NCBI GenBank assembly: GCA_032716605.1
Contig: CM064481.1
Coordinates: 17,416,811 to 17,480,810 of the forward strand
Source of the DNA: Paralithodes platypus
Taxonomy: Eukaryota; Arthropoda; Malacostraca; Decapoda; Lithodidae
Reading direction: 5' to 3'
DNA length: 64,000 nucleotides
In this document: one piece after another, positions 31,602 to 44,008 of the stretch
Layout: each line of letters begins with the position of its first letter
Numbering within the stretch: the stretch's first letter is position 1
The notes under the pieces: model-generated
What the model was told of the DNA's origin: nothing
Seen by the model: only the letters and a program-made list of their open reading frames with translations
Databases searched by the model: none
Translations under genes and position numbers: made by a program

Positions 31602-33106
31602 CTATGTTACTGGTAGCATATCACCTTTGGACGGCATGCGAGCCCGGGGGGTATTACTACTGTCAGATGGTGTAAGTGGTACTGTGGAAACCACCGGTAG
31701 AGCTCCTATGTAATCCATGGAAGGGTTTGGAGGGGGAAGGACTTTACTTTTGGCTGGGGTGAGAGGTTGCACAGGGGACCTCGGGGGAGATCCCATCGTC
31801 GCTGTGGGAGTATTTTGAGACCTTTTTGTTTCAGAACATTGTTGTAATACTTTCTGTAAGAAGTTATCTAAATGTTTGGCTCTGACACACTGATTGCGGG
31901 GTCTCTTAAGAAACAGGTCATGGCCTCTCTTTATCTTACCCTTGTTTTCAACCTTCTCGTCCTGATCCGGAAATGCTATGGCCCTTCCTACTTCCGGTGG
32001 GGCCACTGGAGATCTTAACTTCTCCGACAGTCCCATTACCCTTAGTATCACTGGTTTAAGGCTGGTTGTTGTTTCAGTTACTTTACGCCATTTCTCCAGA
32101 CTGGGATCCAACTTACTAGGTGCAAGGATGGAACTCGTAGGAGAGTTAACAATATTAGAAAAGTAGTTTACCTCGAAGGGGTCGGGGCTACTGGACGTCC
32201 CGGGTGTAGCTAGGTATTGACCTGCCTGAGAACCTATTTTTCTTGTGCTCGTGCATGCCGCTGATCTGGGGTATTGCCCTGTGGCCATAGTTGGTGAATT
32301 TGAGCGTTCCTCCTTTGAGTAAGGCAGATTAACTTGTGGGAGCACTAAATGGGACTTTTGTTGGACCATTTTTACTTTAGACCTATCCTTAGGATCCGAC
32401 TCCATCCCCCCCGCTACCGTCCCCAGGAGGCCGGGAAAAACTCCGGCACCTCCGGGGCGCTAACTGAGGGGAGCGGTCGTGAATCCAGCTTACACCTCTG
32501 TTTCGACGGCGGCTCTGTATGATCGTCCCTAGTGTGAACTTCCACCGTGATTTCAACTGTGGAGAGCGAGACACACTTTTGTCTTTTAGGAGACCATGGG
32601 TCCTGGACTGAAGACTGTCCGTACTGTCGCCGGGGTGATTTGGATGTTAGTCGTGGTAGGGTGCATGGCGATGCTGAGCGGGTTCTCTTCTGGTGGGGAG
32701 GGGGTTTTACCTCTACGGATTCTGAGTCATTGTTAACGGTTAATTGGTCTACCAATTGTTGAGTCTTATCTGTAGTGATAGACTGTGCCTGTAAAACTAG
32801 TGAATCCTCATCGAAAGAGTAAAGCCGAATGAGTCGTAGCAGGTTTGCGTCATCGAAAATTAACTCGACGTTTGCTGTCATAGCATAAGAGGTTTATTTA
32901 GATTTAATGTCGATAAAGGCCGCTAGGCACGAAAGATCTTGTTTGCTCGTCCATTCTGTATAAAGGTCAGAGCACACCGGGCATTTTCGGGAAGTCAAGA
33001 GAAATTTAGACCTATCGATGCATGTAACACATCGAATGCAAAAATGTTGTGCAATTATTGGTACTCCTGGACATTTAGGTGTGGCACAAATAATAAACAG
33101 AGTCAT
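31602..33106 (-). pseudogene. DIRS Gag N-terminal part, B2
   Basis: 32894-33106 is the cysteine-rich N-terminus (MTLFIICATPKC ... CIDRSKF ... RKCPVC). 32414-32881 and 31602-32405 are the two pieces of the Ser/Pro/basic region. Against B1 and B3 the piece boundary is a single missing A in GGGAAAAA (frameshift). A further disruption at about 32885 separates the N-terminus, with a TTATTTAG in place of TTACCTCT-like sequence. It ends at the TAG shared by all B copies. Confidence 0.88.
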
Positions 33107-33183
33107 TATGTTGACTGAACCGCCTTCCCCGCTGATAACTGTTCCTTCCTTTGCTAGTTGTGCTGCTCAAGATGTGATGAGCT

Positions 33184-33227
33184 CTGGAAATAAACATTTC
33201 CAGGAATCAATGCTCATAAGGATAACC
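33184..33227 (-). promoter_or_regulatory. Conserved leader element upstream of gag (B2)
   Basis: Inverted copy of the CTGGAAA...TTTCCAG hairpin and TTATGAGCATTGATTCC block, about 80 bp before the Gag start at 33106. Confidence 0.6.
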
Positions 33228-34634
33228 TGGGAGGTTTACACATCCTAACACCTAAATACGTCGGGAAACTAGAATTAGCCCAACTGCCCTTCTCATTTCC
33301 CTCTGTAATCAGAAATTTGAAGGTGTCTTCGTCATTGAACTACCTGTGACATTTGTCACCGGCTCCTAAGACAGCCACTTGTCACTATCCGACCGTCTAT
33401 TTGAATTAGTGGGATAAGAGGCTAACCACACTAGACTGTGCCGCTGGGCGTAAACAGTCTTAGTGTGAGGTTGATTCGGGCGAGTTCGCTCAGACTAGCC
33501 GAGGTCCTTCCCGGCGGAAATCGTATTTACGCTGGGGAGGCGCGTGGTACCACACACCACGCCGGGTAGTTGGAAACATTCCTATCGCCTGCGAGGTGAG
33601 AAAAAGGTGTCAATACACAGAAAGATCGCCGGAGAAAAACCCAACCGAACCAGAGGAGCTGACTTAGAAAGTAACTCAACCCCTCTGGCACCCACATAGA
33701 CAGGACGTCTCCTGACCCTCTAGAACATGTAAACTATCACACATGAACACACAAGGAAAAACTTAGGGCTACACATGTATACAAAAGATTTATCATGAAA
33801 TATATATACCCCTAGCCAACTAAGGAGACACCTACCGAGGCTGGCCACGAGGCTCGTAGAAAACATGGCTGGAACCAAACAGCTTGAAGAACCAGCAGCA
33901 ATATCTAGCGGGGGCCCCACGAAGAGGGGCAGAGCGGATTCGTACCCTAAAAAGTTCCACACCATGTGTGACAACTCTTAAACTAGGGCACCAGCTAATA
34001 AAGATAATGCAACTGCCTCTTAGCGACGGCCCTGAAGCATATTCCTGCGGAATTAGTAGCCTCCTAACTATTAGAATATAGCAAGAGCTAAGGCACAGGA
34101 AACACAAAACATGAGGCGCTGATCCTGGTGGACTGAAGGCGCCTGTACAATAGTACCCTATTTTAACACTCCCTGTGGGCATACCAATGGGGCAGCCTGT
34201 GCTAGCTAATCTAAAACTTGTTCAATACAACTCAGATATATACAAATGAGCAAGGACTCACTAGAAGCGAGCGAACGAAGAATAAAGCGGAGCACTGGCG
34301 GCACACGTCTAGTCAGGTTGGCCACGGAGAGTGGAAGGAGGAAGCATGGCGGCTCAAGGAGCAGCGTCAGGGAGAGAATCCGCAAGAAATTCACTGAGAT
34401 GGAAAGCATTATATATAACATATTTTAAGTTTATTTTTCCTTTTTATTTTTTCGAAAGATTTTTTGTAGTGAGTAGCCAATCATAAGATGATTCCATAAG
34501 AGAATTAGCATTGCCCTTATGACGTAGGACTCTTTCTCCCCGCGGCGGTCGATTCAAACTGGCTACCCGCGGGCGCTTGAAGGGGTACTATTATACTAAT
34601 AGGCATATTGTCAATGATGGAGGGGCCACTAATA

Positions 34635-34699
<65 letters not shown>

Positions 34700-34870
34700 A
34701 TGTGTGTGTAAGTGTGTGTGTGTGTGTGTATGCTGGTAAAACCCCCCATATTTCCCCCAGCTATCAATATCCCCCCCCCCCCCAACCTCCAATATGGCCC
34801 CAGGGAGAGAGAGCGCGTGTGTGTGTGTGAGAGAGAGAGAGAGAGTGAGAGCGGTGGGTGAGACTATACC
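34635..34870. repeat. TA/GT/GA microsatellite block flanking B2
   Basis: Long (TA)n, then GTGTGT, a CCCCCCATATTTCCCCCAGC-type core, a C-run, and (GT)n(GA)n. Same composite as at 16004-16225. The His-Thr and Ile-Tyr repeat reading frames here are artefacts of the microsatellite. Confidence 0.9.
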
Positions 34871-35045
34871 CTGTACCAAATAAGTAGACCAAAACTCTAG
34901 ACCACATAACCTCTATAACTCACAAACCACTGGAGTAATCCAGCTAATATTTCAACCATTTGGGAAAGATCAGCCAGGGAATAGGTGTGGAAGTTTACAG
35001 CCCATTTGTTCCATCCTTTTTTTGAGTTACAGAGGTTAGGGTTCA

Positions 35046-35885
35046 AGATTTCTGGCTTACCTATTAACTCCTTGAGGATATGACGCATTTTGGCTATCAT
35101 TAGACGATTTCTGGCTGACCTATTAACTCCTTGAGGATATGACGCATTTTGGCTATCATTAGACGATTTCTGGCTTACCTATTAACTCCTTGAGGATATG
35201 ACGCATTTTGGCTATCATTAGACGATTTCTGGCCTACCTATTAACTCCTTGAGGATATGACGCATTTTGGCTATCATTAGACGATTTCTGGCCTACCTAT
35301 TAACTCCTTGAGGATATGACACATTTTGGCTATCATTAGACGATTTCTGGCCTACCTATTAACTCCTTGAGGATATGACGCATTTTGGCTATCATTAGAC
35401 GATTTCTGGCCTACCTATTAACTCCTTGTGGATATGACGCATTTTGGCTATCATTAGACGATTTCTGGCCTACCTATTAACTCCTTGAGGATATGACACA
35501 TTTTGGCTATCATTAGACGATTTCTGGCCTACCTATTAACTCCTTGAGGATATGATGCATTTTGGCAATCATTAGACGATTTCTGGCCTACCTTTAACTC
35601 CTTGAGGATATGACGCATTTTGGCTATCATTAGACGCTTTCTGGCCTACCTATTAACTCCTTGAGGATATGACGCATTTTGGCTATCATTAGACGATTTC
35701 TGGCCTACCTATTAACTCCTTGAGGATATGACACATTTTGGCTATCATTAGACGATTTCTGGCCTACCTATTAACTCCTTGTGGATATGACGCATTTTGG
35801 CTATCATTAGACGATTTCTGGCCTACCTATTAACTTCTTGAGGATATGACGCATTTTGGCTATCATTAGACGATTTCTGGCCTAC
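35046..35885. repeat. 59-bp satellite, central array, left part
   Basis: About 14 units of the 59-bp repeat. Variants include GACACATTTT, GGCTGACC and CTTGTGGAT. It ends at the 3' end of the LINE. Confidence 0.95.
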
Positions 35886-35923
35886 CTTACCTTTGGATAC
35901 CTTTGGATGTGTTCGCCGCTCCT

Positions 35924-37681
35924 CTAGCGGCACCAAGGAGCGCGACGCCCCTCGTTATGGGTGGTGATTTGGTGCAGTAGACTGTTTGAAGCGACAGCTC
36001 GCTCCCTTGCGAGGATGGGCTCGTCTGGCACTTTTTGCAGTTCGACTTCTAGGGCTCTCTTGAAGTTGTCTAACGAGATGTCCCTCATGTCTCTTACTCG
36101 CCGTGGGAGTTTGTTGAAGAGACGTGGGCCTCTGTGTGATAACCAGCCCTCTCGCAGAGAGCCCATAGCACCCCTGTTATTCATCCGGGGGATTTCGCAT
36201 TCCCAGCCTCTCCTATCACTGAATTTCATGACTATCGGAGTATGTAGGTTTGGTACTAAACCCTCTGCGATTTTCCATGTGTATATTATTAGGTAACGTT
36301 CTCTTCTATGTTCCAGTGAGTACAGATTCAGTGCTCTTAAACGCTCCCAATAGTGTAGATGTTTTATCGAACTTATATGCGAAGTGAAATTTCTTTGTAC
36401 ACTCTCTACGTCATTTATTTCACCTGCTTTGTATGGGGATGTTAATACGCTACAGTATTCAAGCCGCGGTAGCACTAGAGATTTGAAGAGCGTTATCATA
36501 GGCAATTCACCGCGTGTTTTAAAAGTACGCAGAATCCAACCCGTTATACGTTTCGCAGCAGCCACTTTGACCTGGTTATGTACTTTGAAACCCATATTTT
36601 CAGACATTAATACCCCAAGGTCTTTCACACTGTCTTTCCGTTCTATTATGTGGTTAGATTCTGTTAAGTAATTTGTAATTTCTTTAACACCATTATTATC
36701 TCCGTACCGTATTAATTGGAATTTTCCCTCATTGAATTGCATGTTGTTTTCCCTGGTCCACTGGAACACTACATTCATGTCTTCCTGCAGTCGGCCCGTG
36801 TCCTCTTGTGTGTTTACTATCTTACTTAATTTTGTGTCATCAGCAAAAGACGACACCATACTGTGTCTGGTGTTGGTATCTATGTCGCAAATTAGTATAA
36901 GGAACAGAAGGGGCGCTAGCACTGTTCCTTGGGGCACTGAGCTTTTGACATCCGAAGGCTCAGAAGTGACTTGGTTTACTGCTACCGATTGTTTTCGGTT
37001 TACGAGGAAATTGTATATCCACCGTCCGATTTTCCCAGTTATACCTTTTGCTTTCAGTTTGTGGGCTATTATACCATGGTCACATTTATCAAATGCCTTA
37101 GCAAAATCGGTGTAAATGACATCCACGTTTTTCTTTTCTTCTAGCGCTTTAAGAATTTTGTCATAGTGTTCCAAAAGTTGTGAGAGACATGATCTTCCCG
37201 CTCTAAACCCATGTTGACCGGTGTTGTGTAGTTCATTTGCCTCCATGAATGTTGAAATTTTGCTTCGCAGGACTCGCTCGAAAACTTTAATGATGTGAGA
37301 GGTTAGAGCTACCGGGCGGTAGTTTTTTGGTAGTGCTTTACTCCCTCCTTTATGCAGTGGGGCAATTATTGCATTTTTCAAGCTATCTGGTATGTCACCA
37401 GTGTCTAAACTCCTTCTCCACATTATAGCCAGGGGTTTTGAGAGGTTTTCCTTACATTTTTTCATTAGGATCGAATTCCATGAGTCCGGGCCTGGTGCCG
37501 AGTGGGATGGCATGTTGGAAATGGCCTCTTCTATGTCTTTTGGACCGAAATCAATATCCAGCATCTGAGGGGTTTCCGTGGGGGAGGTTTCCATGAAAAA
37601 TATATTTTGGTCTCTGATGACTTTTGTTTCATCAGGCTCACTGAATGCCATTTCATACTGCCTGCTTAAGAGTTCGCTCAT
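35924..37681 (-). CDS. LINE reverse transcriptase, intact 585-codon frame
   Basis: The complete RT palm and thumb are present: SAPGPDSWNSILMKK (about residues 61-75), NYRPVALTSHIIKVFERVL (120-138), GQHGFRAGRSCLSQL (155-169), VIYTDFAKAFDKCDHGIIA (motif A, Asp about 192), SSVPQGTVLAPLLFL (247-261), and SFADDTKL (catalytic Asp-Asp about 281-282). The connector region LEYCSVLTSPYK...ERLRALNLYSLEHRRERY...GPRLFNKLPRRVRD is typical of CR1-like LINEs. The ATG may be internal to the original ORF2, since endonuclease sequence lies upstream in another frame. Open along its whole length, so a recent insertion; without a promoter or nuclease it is not autonomous. Confidence 0.92.
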   Translation of the reverse strand: MSELLSRQYEMAFSEPDETKVIRDQNIFFMETSPTETPQMLDIDFGPKDIEEAISNMPSHSAPGPDSWNSILMKKCKENLSKPLAIMWRRSLDTGDIPDSLKNAIIAPLHKGGSKALPKNYRPVALTSHIIKVFERVLRSKISTFMEANELHNTGQHGFRAGRSCLSQLLEHYDKILKALEEKKNVDVIYTDFAKAFDKCDHGIIAHKLKAKGITGKIGRWIYNFLVNRKQSVAVNQVTSEPSDVKSSVPQGTVLAPLLFLILICDIDTNTRHSMVSSFADDTKLSKIVNTQEDTGRLQEDMNVVFQWTRENNMQFNEGKFQLIRYGDNNGVKEITNYLTESNHIIERKDSVKDLGVLMSENMGFKVHNQVKVAAAKRITGWILRTFKTRGELPMITLFKSLVLPRLEYCSVLTSPYKAGEINDVESVQRNFTSHISSIKHLHYWERLRALNLYSLEHRRERYLIIYTWKIAEGLVPNLHTPIVMKFSDRRGWECEIPRMNNRGAMGSLREGWLSHRGPRLFNKLPRRVRDMRDISLDNFKRALEVELQKVPDEPILARERAVASNSLLHQITTHNEGRRAPWCR

Positions 37682-38297
37682 TTCCTTTTTGTCCCCTGTG
37701 AAAGAGCCGTCCCCTTTGCTCAGTGGGCCGATGTTTGATGTTGTTTTAGCCTTTTGTTTGGCGTATGAAAAGAAGTATTTGGAATTTTACTTTATACCTG
37801 CAATAGCTTTCCTCTCCTCTTCCATATGTTGTAGTTCATATGATATTCTTAGCCTTTGTTCAATTTCCACAATTTCTCTATCTATTTCGACCTTTTGCCT
37901 ACATGTAGATTTTGATGTGTGCGTCTTTGTGTGAGTAATTTTCTTCTTCTGTACAGCCTCCTCCTTTCCCGATCTTGTTTGCTTCTTCGTTTTGTTTGTC
38001 TTGCAGGTATATGGTGGCTACAGATTTGGGTCATGGTTTCTGTTATTAAGACTAGACATTCTGCTGGTGTCAGGTTATCCATTAAATCTTCCCAGTCTAT
38101 TTCCTCCATTTCTTGATTTACCTCTTCCCACCTAATGTTTTTGAAGTTAAATTTACTGAAGGGGCCAGTTTTTTTTCTCGATTCTGAGGTTGTCTGTACA
38201 CTTTCTAAGGTTGTTTTGATCTCAATTAATTTATGATCTGAGTATGTTGTGTCCGATATGTTAATGCTGTGTACTAGAGAGTCGTTGTTAGTGACCT
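37682..38297 (-). pseudogene. LINE endonuclease C-terminal remnant and linker
   Basis: Minus-strand readings include TTYSDHKLIEIKTTLES (the SDH-type end of the endonuclease) near 38220 and FSKFNFKNIRWEEVNQEMEE leading into the frame at 37882-38109. That frame is offset from the RT frame and there are stops between, so the two are no longer joined. Confidence 0.75.
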
Positions 38298-39958
38298 ATT
38301 AACTCCTTGAGGATATGACGCATTTTGGCTATCATTAGACAATTTCTGGCCTACCTATTAACTCCTTGAGGATATGATGCATTTTGGCTATCATTAGACG
38401 ATTTCTGGCCTACCTATTAACTCCTTGAGGATATGACGCATTTTGGCTATCATTAGACGATTTCTGGTCTACCTATTAACTCCTTGAGGATATGACACAT
38501 TTTGGCTATCATTAGACGATTTCTGGCCTACCTATTAACTCCTTGAGGATATGACGCATTTTGGCTATCATTAGACAATTTCTGGCCTACCTATTAACTC
38601 CTTGTGGATATGACGCATTTTGGCTATCATTAAACGATTTCTGGCCTACCTATTCACTCCTTGAGGATATGACGCATTTTGGCTATCATTAGATGATTTC
38701 TGGCCTACCTATTAACTCCTTGAGGATATGACGCATTTTGGCTATCATTAGACGATTTCTGGCTGACCTATTAACTCCTTGAGGATATCGATGACGCATT
38801 TTGGCTATCATTAGACGATTTCTGGCCTACCTATTAACTCCTTGAGGATATGACACATTTTGGCTATCATTAGACGATTTCTGGCCTACCTATTAACTCC
38901 TTGAGGATATGACGCATTTTGGCTATCATTAGACTATTTTTGGCCTACCTATTAACTCCTTGAGGATATGACGCAATTTGGCTATCATTAGACGATTTCT
39001 GGCCTACCTATTAACTCCTTGAGGATATGACGCATTTTGGCTATCAGTAGACGATTTCTGGCTGACCTATTAACTCCTTGAGAATATGACGCATTTTGGC
39101 TATCATTAGACGATTTCTGGCCTACCTCTTTACTCTTTGAAGATATGACGCATTTTGGCTATCATTAAATGATTTCTGGCCTACCTATTAACTCCTTGAG
39201 GATATCGATGACACATTTTGGTAATCATTAGACGATTTCTGGCCTACCTATTAACTCCTTGAGTATATGACGTATTTTGGCTATCATTAGATGATTTCTG
39301 GCCTACCTATTAACTCCTTGAGGATATGACGCATTTTGGCTATCATTAGACGATTTCTAGCCTACCTATTAACTCCTTGAGGATATGACGCATTTTGGCT
39401 ATCATTAGACGATTTCTGGCCTACCTATTAACTCCTTGAGGATGTGACGCATTTTGGCTATCATTAGACGATTTCTGGCCTACCTATTAACTCCTTGAGG
39501 ATATGACGCATTTTGGCTATCATTAGACGATTTCTGGCTGACCTATTAACTCCTTGAGGATATGACGTATTTTGGCTATCATTAGACGATTTCTGGCCTA
39601 CCTATTAATTCCTTGAGAATATGACGCATTTTGGCTATCATTAGACGATTTCTGGCCTACCTATTAACTCCTTGAGGATATGACGCATTTTGGCTATCAT
39701 TAGACGATTTCTGGCCTACCTATTAACTCCTTGAGGATATGACGCATTATGGCTATCATTAGACGTTTTCTGGCTGACCTATTAACTCCTTGAGGATATG
39801 ACGCATTTTGGCTATCATTAGACGATTTCAGGCCTACCTATTAACTCCTTGAGGATATGACACATTTTGGTAATCATTAGACGATTTCTGGCCTACCTAT
39901 TAACTCCTTGAGTATATGACGTATTTTGGCTATCATTAGATGATTTCTGGCTGACCTA

Positions 39959-40193
39959 TTAACCCCTTCAAACTCATATGACGCAGAGGTTGCCAGATTA
40001 GCAATAATAAATTGAGTTCTCTCACTCTTATAATTACCTCTCCACAATTAGTTTTCTGCCCACAGCTATCTCAAAGATAACTGCAGAGGTTGAAGTAACT
40101 AAACTAAAGGTTTCTAAATACCCCTGATGGTAACAAAGGTTTTAAAGTATCCCTTATAGGCTCAAAATCGCGTCATATGTCGGAGAGGGTTAA
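39959..40193 (-). mobile_element. MITE1 copy c (235 bp)
   Basis: Inverted relative to 16940-17174. It starts TTAACCCCTTCAAACTCATA and ends CGGAGAGGGTTAA, sitting at the TTAA of a 59-bp unit. Same length as the other three copies. Confidence 0.92.
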
Positions 40194-41373
40194 CTCCTTG
40201 AGGATATGACGCATTTTGGCTATCATTAGACGATTTCTGGCCTACCTATTAACTCCTTGAGGATATGACGCATTTTGGCTATCATTAGACGATTTCTGGC
40301 CTACCTATTAACTCCTTGAGGATATGACGCATTTTGGCTATCATTAGACGATTTATGGCTGGCCTATTAACTCCTTGAGGATATGACGCATTTTGGCTAT
40401 CATTAGACGATTTCTGGCCTACCTATTAACTCCTTGAGGATATGACGCATTTTGGCTATCATTAGACGATTTCTGGCTGACCTATTAACTCCTTGAGGAT
40501 ATGACGCATTTTGGCTATCATTAGACGATTTCAGGCCTACCTATTAACTCCTTGAGGATATGACGCATTTTGGCTATCATTAGACGATTTCTGGCTGACC
40601 TATTAACTCCTTGAGGATATGACGTATTTTGGCTATCATTAGACGATTTCTGGCCTACCTATTAATTCCTTGAGAATATGACGCATTTTGGCTATCATTA
40701 GACGATTTCTGGCCTACCTATTAACTCCTTGAGGATATGACGCATTTTGGCTATCATTAGACGATTTCTGGCCTACCTATTAACTCCTTGAGGATATGAC
40801 GCATTTTGGCTATCATTAGACGATTTCTGGCCTACCTATTAACTCCTTGAGGATATGACGCATTTTGGCTATCATTAGACGATTTCTGGCCTACCTATTA
40901 ACTCCTTGAGGATATGACGCATTTTGGCTATCATTAGACGATTTCTGGCCTACCTATTAACTCCTTGAGGATATGACGCATTTTGGCTATCATTAGACGG
41001 TTTCTGGCCTACCTATTAACTCCTTGAGGATATGACGCATTTTGGCTATCATTAGACGATTTCTGGCCTACCTATTAACTCCTTGAGGATATGACGCATT
41101 TTGGCTATCATTAGACGATTTCTGGCCTACCTATTAACTCCTTGAGGATATGACGCATTTTGGCTATCATTAGACGACTTCTGGCTGACCTATTAACTCC
41201 TTGAGGATATGACGCATTTTGGCTATCATTAGACGATTTCTGGCCTACCTATTAACTCCTTGAGGATATCAATGACACATTTTGGTAATCATTAGACGAT
41301 TTCTGGCCTACCTATTAACTCCTTGAGTATATGACGTATTTTGGCTATCATTAGATGATTTCTGGCTGACCTA

Positions 41374-41608
41374 TTAACCCCTTCAAACTCATATGACGCA
41401 GAGGTTGCCAGATTAGCAATAATAAATTGAGTTCTCTCACTCTTATAATTACCTCTCCACAATTAGTTTTCTGCCCACAGCTATCTCAAAGATAACTGCA
41501 GAGGTTGAAGTAACTAAACTAAAGGTTTCTAAATACCCCTGATGGTAACAAAGGTTTTAAAGTATCCCTTATAGGCTCAAAATCGCGTCATATGTCGGAG
41601 AGGGTTAA
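41374..41608 (-). mobile_element. MITE1 copy d (235 bp)
   Basis: Appears identical by eye to copy c, with the same flanking satellite variants. It was therefore probably copied by array duplication rather than by transposition. Confidence 0.92.
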
Positions 41609-42298
41609 CTCCTTGAGGATATGACGCATTTTGGCTATCATTAGACGATTTCTGGCCTACCTATTAACTCCTTGTGGATATCGATGACGCATTTTGGCTA
41701 TCATTAGCCGATTTCTGGCCTACCTATTAACTCCTTGAGGATATGACGCATTATGGCTATCATTAGACGATTTCTGGCCTACCTATTTACTCCTTGAGGA
41801 TATGACGCATTATGGCTATCATTAGACGTTTTCTGGCTGACCTATTAACTCCTTGAGGATATGACGCATTTTGGCTATCATTAGACGATTTCTGGCCTAC
41901 CTATTAACTCCTTGAGGATATGACGCATTTTGGCTATCATTAGCCGATTTCTGGCCTACCTATTAACTCCTTGAGGATATGACGCATTATGGCTATCATT
42001 AGACGTTTTCTGGCTGACCTATTAACTCCTTGAGGATATGACGCATTTTGGCTATCATTAGACGATTTCTGGCCTACCTATTAACTCCTTGAGGATATGA
42101 CGCATTTTGGCTATCATTAGACGACTTCTGGCTGACCTATTAACTCCTTGAGGATATGACGCATTTTGGCTATCATTAGACGATTTCTGGCCTACCTATT
42201 AACTCCTTGAGGATATGACGCATTTTGGCTATCATTAGACGATTTCTGGCCTACCTATTTACTCCCTGAGGATATGACGCATTTTGGCTATCATTAGA

Positions 42299-42411
42299 TG
42301 ACGCTCTCTCTCTCTGGGGCCATATTAGAGGTTGGAAGGGGGGGGGGCGGGGATATAGATGGCTGGGGGAAATATGGGGGGCTTTACCAGCATACAGAAC
42401 CACACACACTT

Positions 42412-42466
<55 letters not shown>

Positions 42467-42474
42467 TATATATA
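42299..42474. repeat. GA/GT/TA microsatellite block preceding B3
   Basis: CTCTCTCT, GGGGCCATATTAGAGGTTGG, a G-run, GGGGGAAATATGGGGGGC, ACACAC and (TA)n: the inverse of the block after B2. Confidence 0.9.
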
Positions 42475-43887
42475 TTTATTAGAGTCCCCTCCATCATTGA
42501 CAATATGCCTATTAGTATAATAGTACCCCTTCAAGCGCCCGCGGGTAGCCAGTTTGAATCGACCGCCGCGGGGAGAAAGAGTCCTACGTCATAAGGGCAA
42601 TGCTAATTCTCTTATGGAATCATCTTATGATTGGCTACTCACTACGAAAAAACTTTCGAAAAAATAAAAAGGAAAAATAAACTTAAAATATGTTATATAT
42701 AATGCTTTCCATCTCAGTGAATTTCTTGCGGATTCTCTCACTGACGCTGCTCCTTGAGCCGCCATGCTTCCTCCTTCCACTCCCCGCGGCCAACCTGCCT
42801 GACTAGACGTGTGCCGCCAGTGCTCCGCTTTATTCTTCGTTCGCTCGCTTCTAGTCCTTGCTCATTTGTATATATCTGAGTTGTATTGAACAGGTTTTAG
42901 ATTAGCTAGCACAGGCTGCCCCATTGGTATGCCCGCAGGGAGTGTTAAAATAGGCTACTATTGTACAGGCGCCTTCAGTTCACCAGGATCAGCGCCTCAT
43001 GTTTTGTGTTTCCTGTGCCTTAGCTCTTGCTATATTCTAATAGTTAGGAGGCGACTACTTCCGCCGGAATATGCTTCTGGGCCGTCGCTAAGAGGCAGTT
43101 GCATTATCTTTATTAGCTGGCGCCCTAGTTTAAGAGTTGTCACACATGGTGTGGAACTTTTTATGGGACGAGTCCGCTCTGCCCCTCCTCATGGGGCCCC
43201 CGCTAGATGTTGCTGCTGGATCTTCAAGCTGTTTGGTTCCAGCCATGTTTTCTACGAGCCTCGTGGCCAGCCTCGGTAGGTGCCTCTTTAGTTGGCTAGG
43301 GGTATATATATTTCATGATAATTTTTTTGTATACATCTGTAGCCCTAAGTTTTCCCTCGTGTGTTCATGTGTGATAGTTTACATGTTCTAGAGGGTCAGG
43401 AGACGTCCTGTCTATGTGGGTGCCAAAGGGGTTGAGTTACTTTCTAAGTCAGCTCCTCTGGTTCGGTTGGGTTTTTCCTCCGGCGATCTTTCTGTGTATT
43501 GACGCCTTTTTCTCGCCTCGCAGGAGATAGGAATGTTTCCAACTACCCGGCGTGGTGTGCGGTACCACGCGCCTCCCCAGCGTAAATACGATTTCCGCCG
43601 GGTAAGACCTCGGCTAGTCTGAGCGAACTCGCCCGAATCAACCTCACACCAAGACTTTTTACGCCCAGCGGCACAGTCCAGTGTGGTTAGTCTCTTATCC
43701 CACTAATTCAAATAGACGGTCGGATAGTGACAAGTGGCTGTCTTATGAGCTGGTGACAAATGTCACAGGTAGTTCAATGATGAAGACACCTTCTTCAAAT
43801 TTCTGAGTACAGAGGGAAATGAGAAGGGCAGTTGGGCTAATTCTAGTTTCCCGCCGTATTTAGGTGTTAGGATGTGTAAACCTCCCA

Positions 43888-43931
43888 GGTTATCCTTATG
43901 AGCATTGATTCCTGGAATTTTTTATTTCCAG
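43888..43931 (+). promoter_or_regulatory. Conserved leader element upstream of gag (B3)
   Basis: TTATCCTTATGAGCATTGAT, TCCTGGAATTTTTTATTTCC, AG: the same hairpin/T-tract-AG block about 80 bp before the Gag ATG at 44009. Confidence 0.6.
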
Positions 43932-44008
43932 AGCTCATCACATCTTGAGCAGCACAACTAGCAGAGGAAGGAACAGTTATCGGCAGGGAGGGCGGTTCAG
44001 TCAACATA

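Larger units (their letters stand above)
31323..34634 (-). mobile_element. DIRS B2, part 2 (gag, leader, 5' terminus)
   Basis: Continues B2 exactly where A1 interrupts it. Gag middle is at 31323-31574 and the TAG-bounded Gag N half at 31602-32881 (a one-base deletion in an A-run near 32434 splits it). The Gag N-terminus at 32894-33106 is followed by the leader and the terminal repeat ending 34634. MITE1, present here in B1, is absent, which supplies the empty site. Confidence 0.92.
35886..38297 (-). mobile_element. 5'-truncated CR1-like LINE inserted in the 59-bp satellite
   Basis: Satellite units stop at GGCCTACCTTAC and resume at GACCTATTAACTCC near 38297. The 3' end (minus strand) is only about 35 bp past the stop codon and finishes with two ATCCAAAGGT units, a short tandem tail as in CR1/L2-type LINEs. 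It contains an intact RT frame and a broken endonuclease end. The 5' end is missing, as with normal LINE truncation. Confidence 0.88.
38298..42298. repeat. 59-bp satellite, central array, right part
   Basis: About 60 units of 59 bp, interrupted by two MITE1 copies. The segments before and after the MITEs repeat at a longer period of 1,415 bp (MITE starts 39959 and 41374), including the same rare variants (ATATCGATGACG-type insertions, GAGTATATGACGTATTTTGG, GGCTGACC). So part of the array has been duplicated as a block. The last unit passes into CTCTCTCTCT at 42298. Confidence 0.95.

Noticed and set aside
34517..34879. Open frames with His-Thr and Ile-Tyr repeats (also near 42298, 52185 and 55567)
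   Set aside because: They are translations of GT/TA/TATG microsatellites, not proteins.
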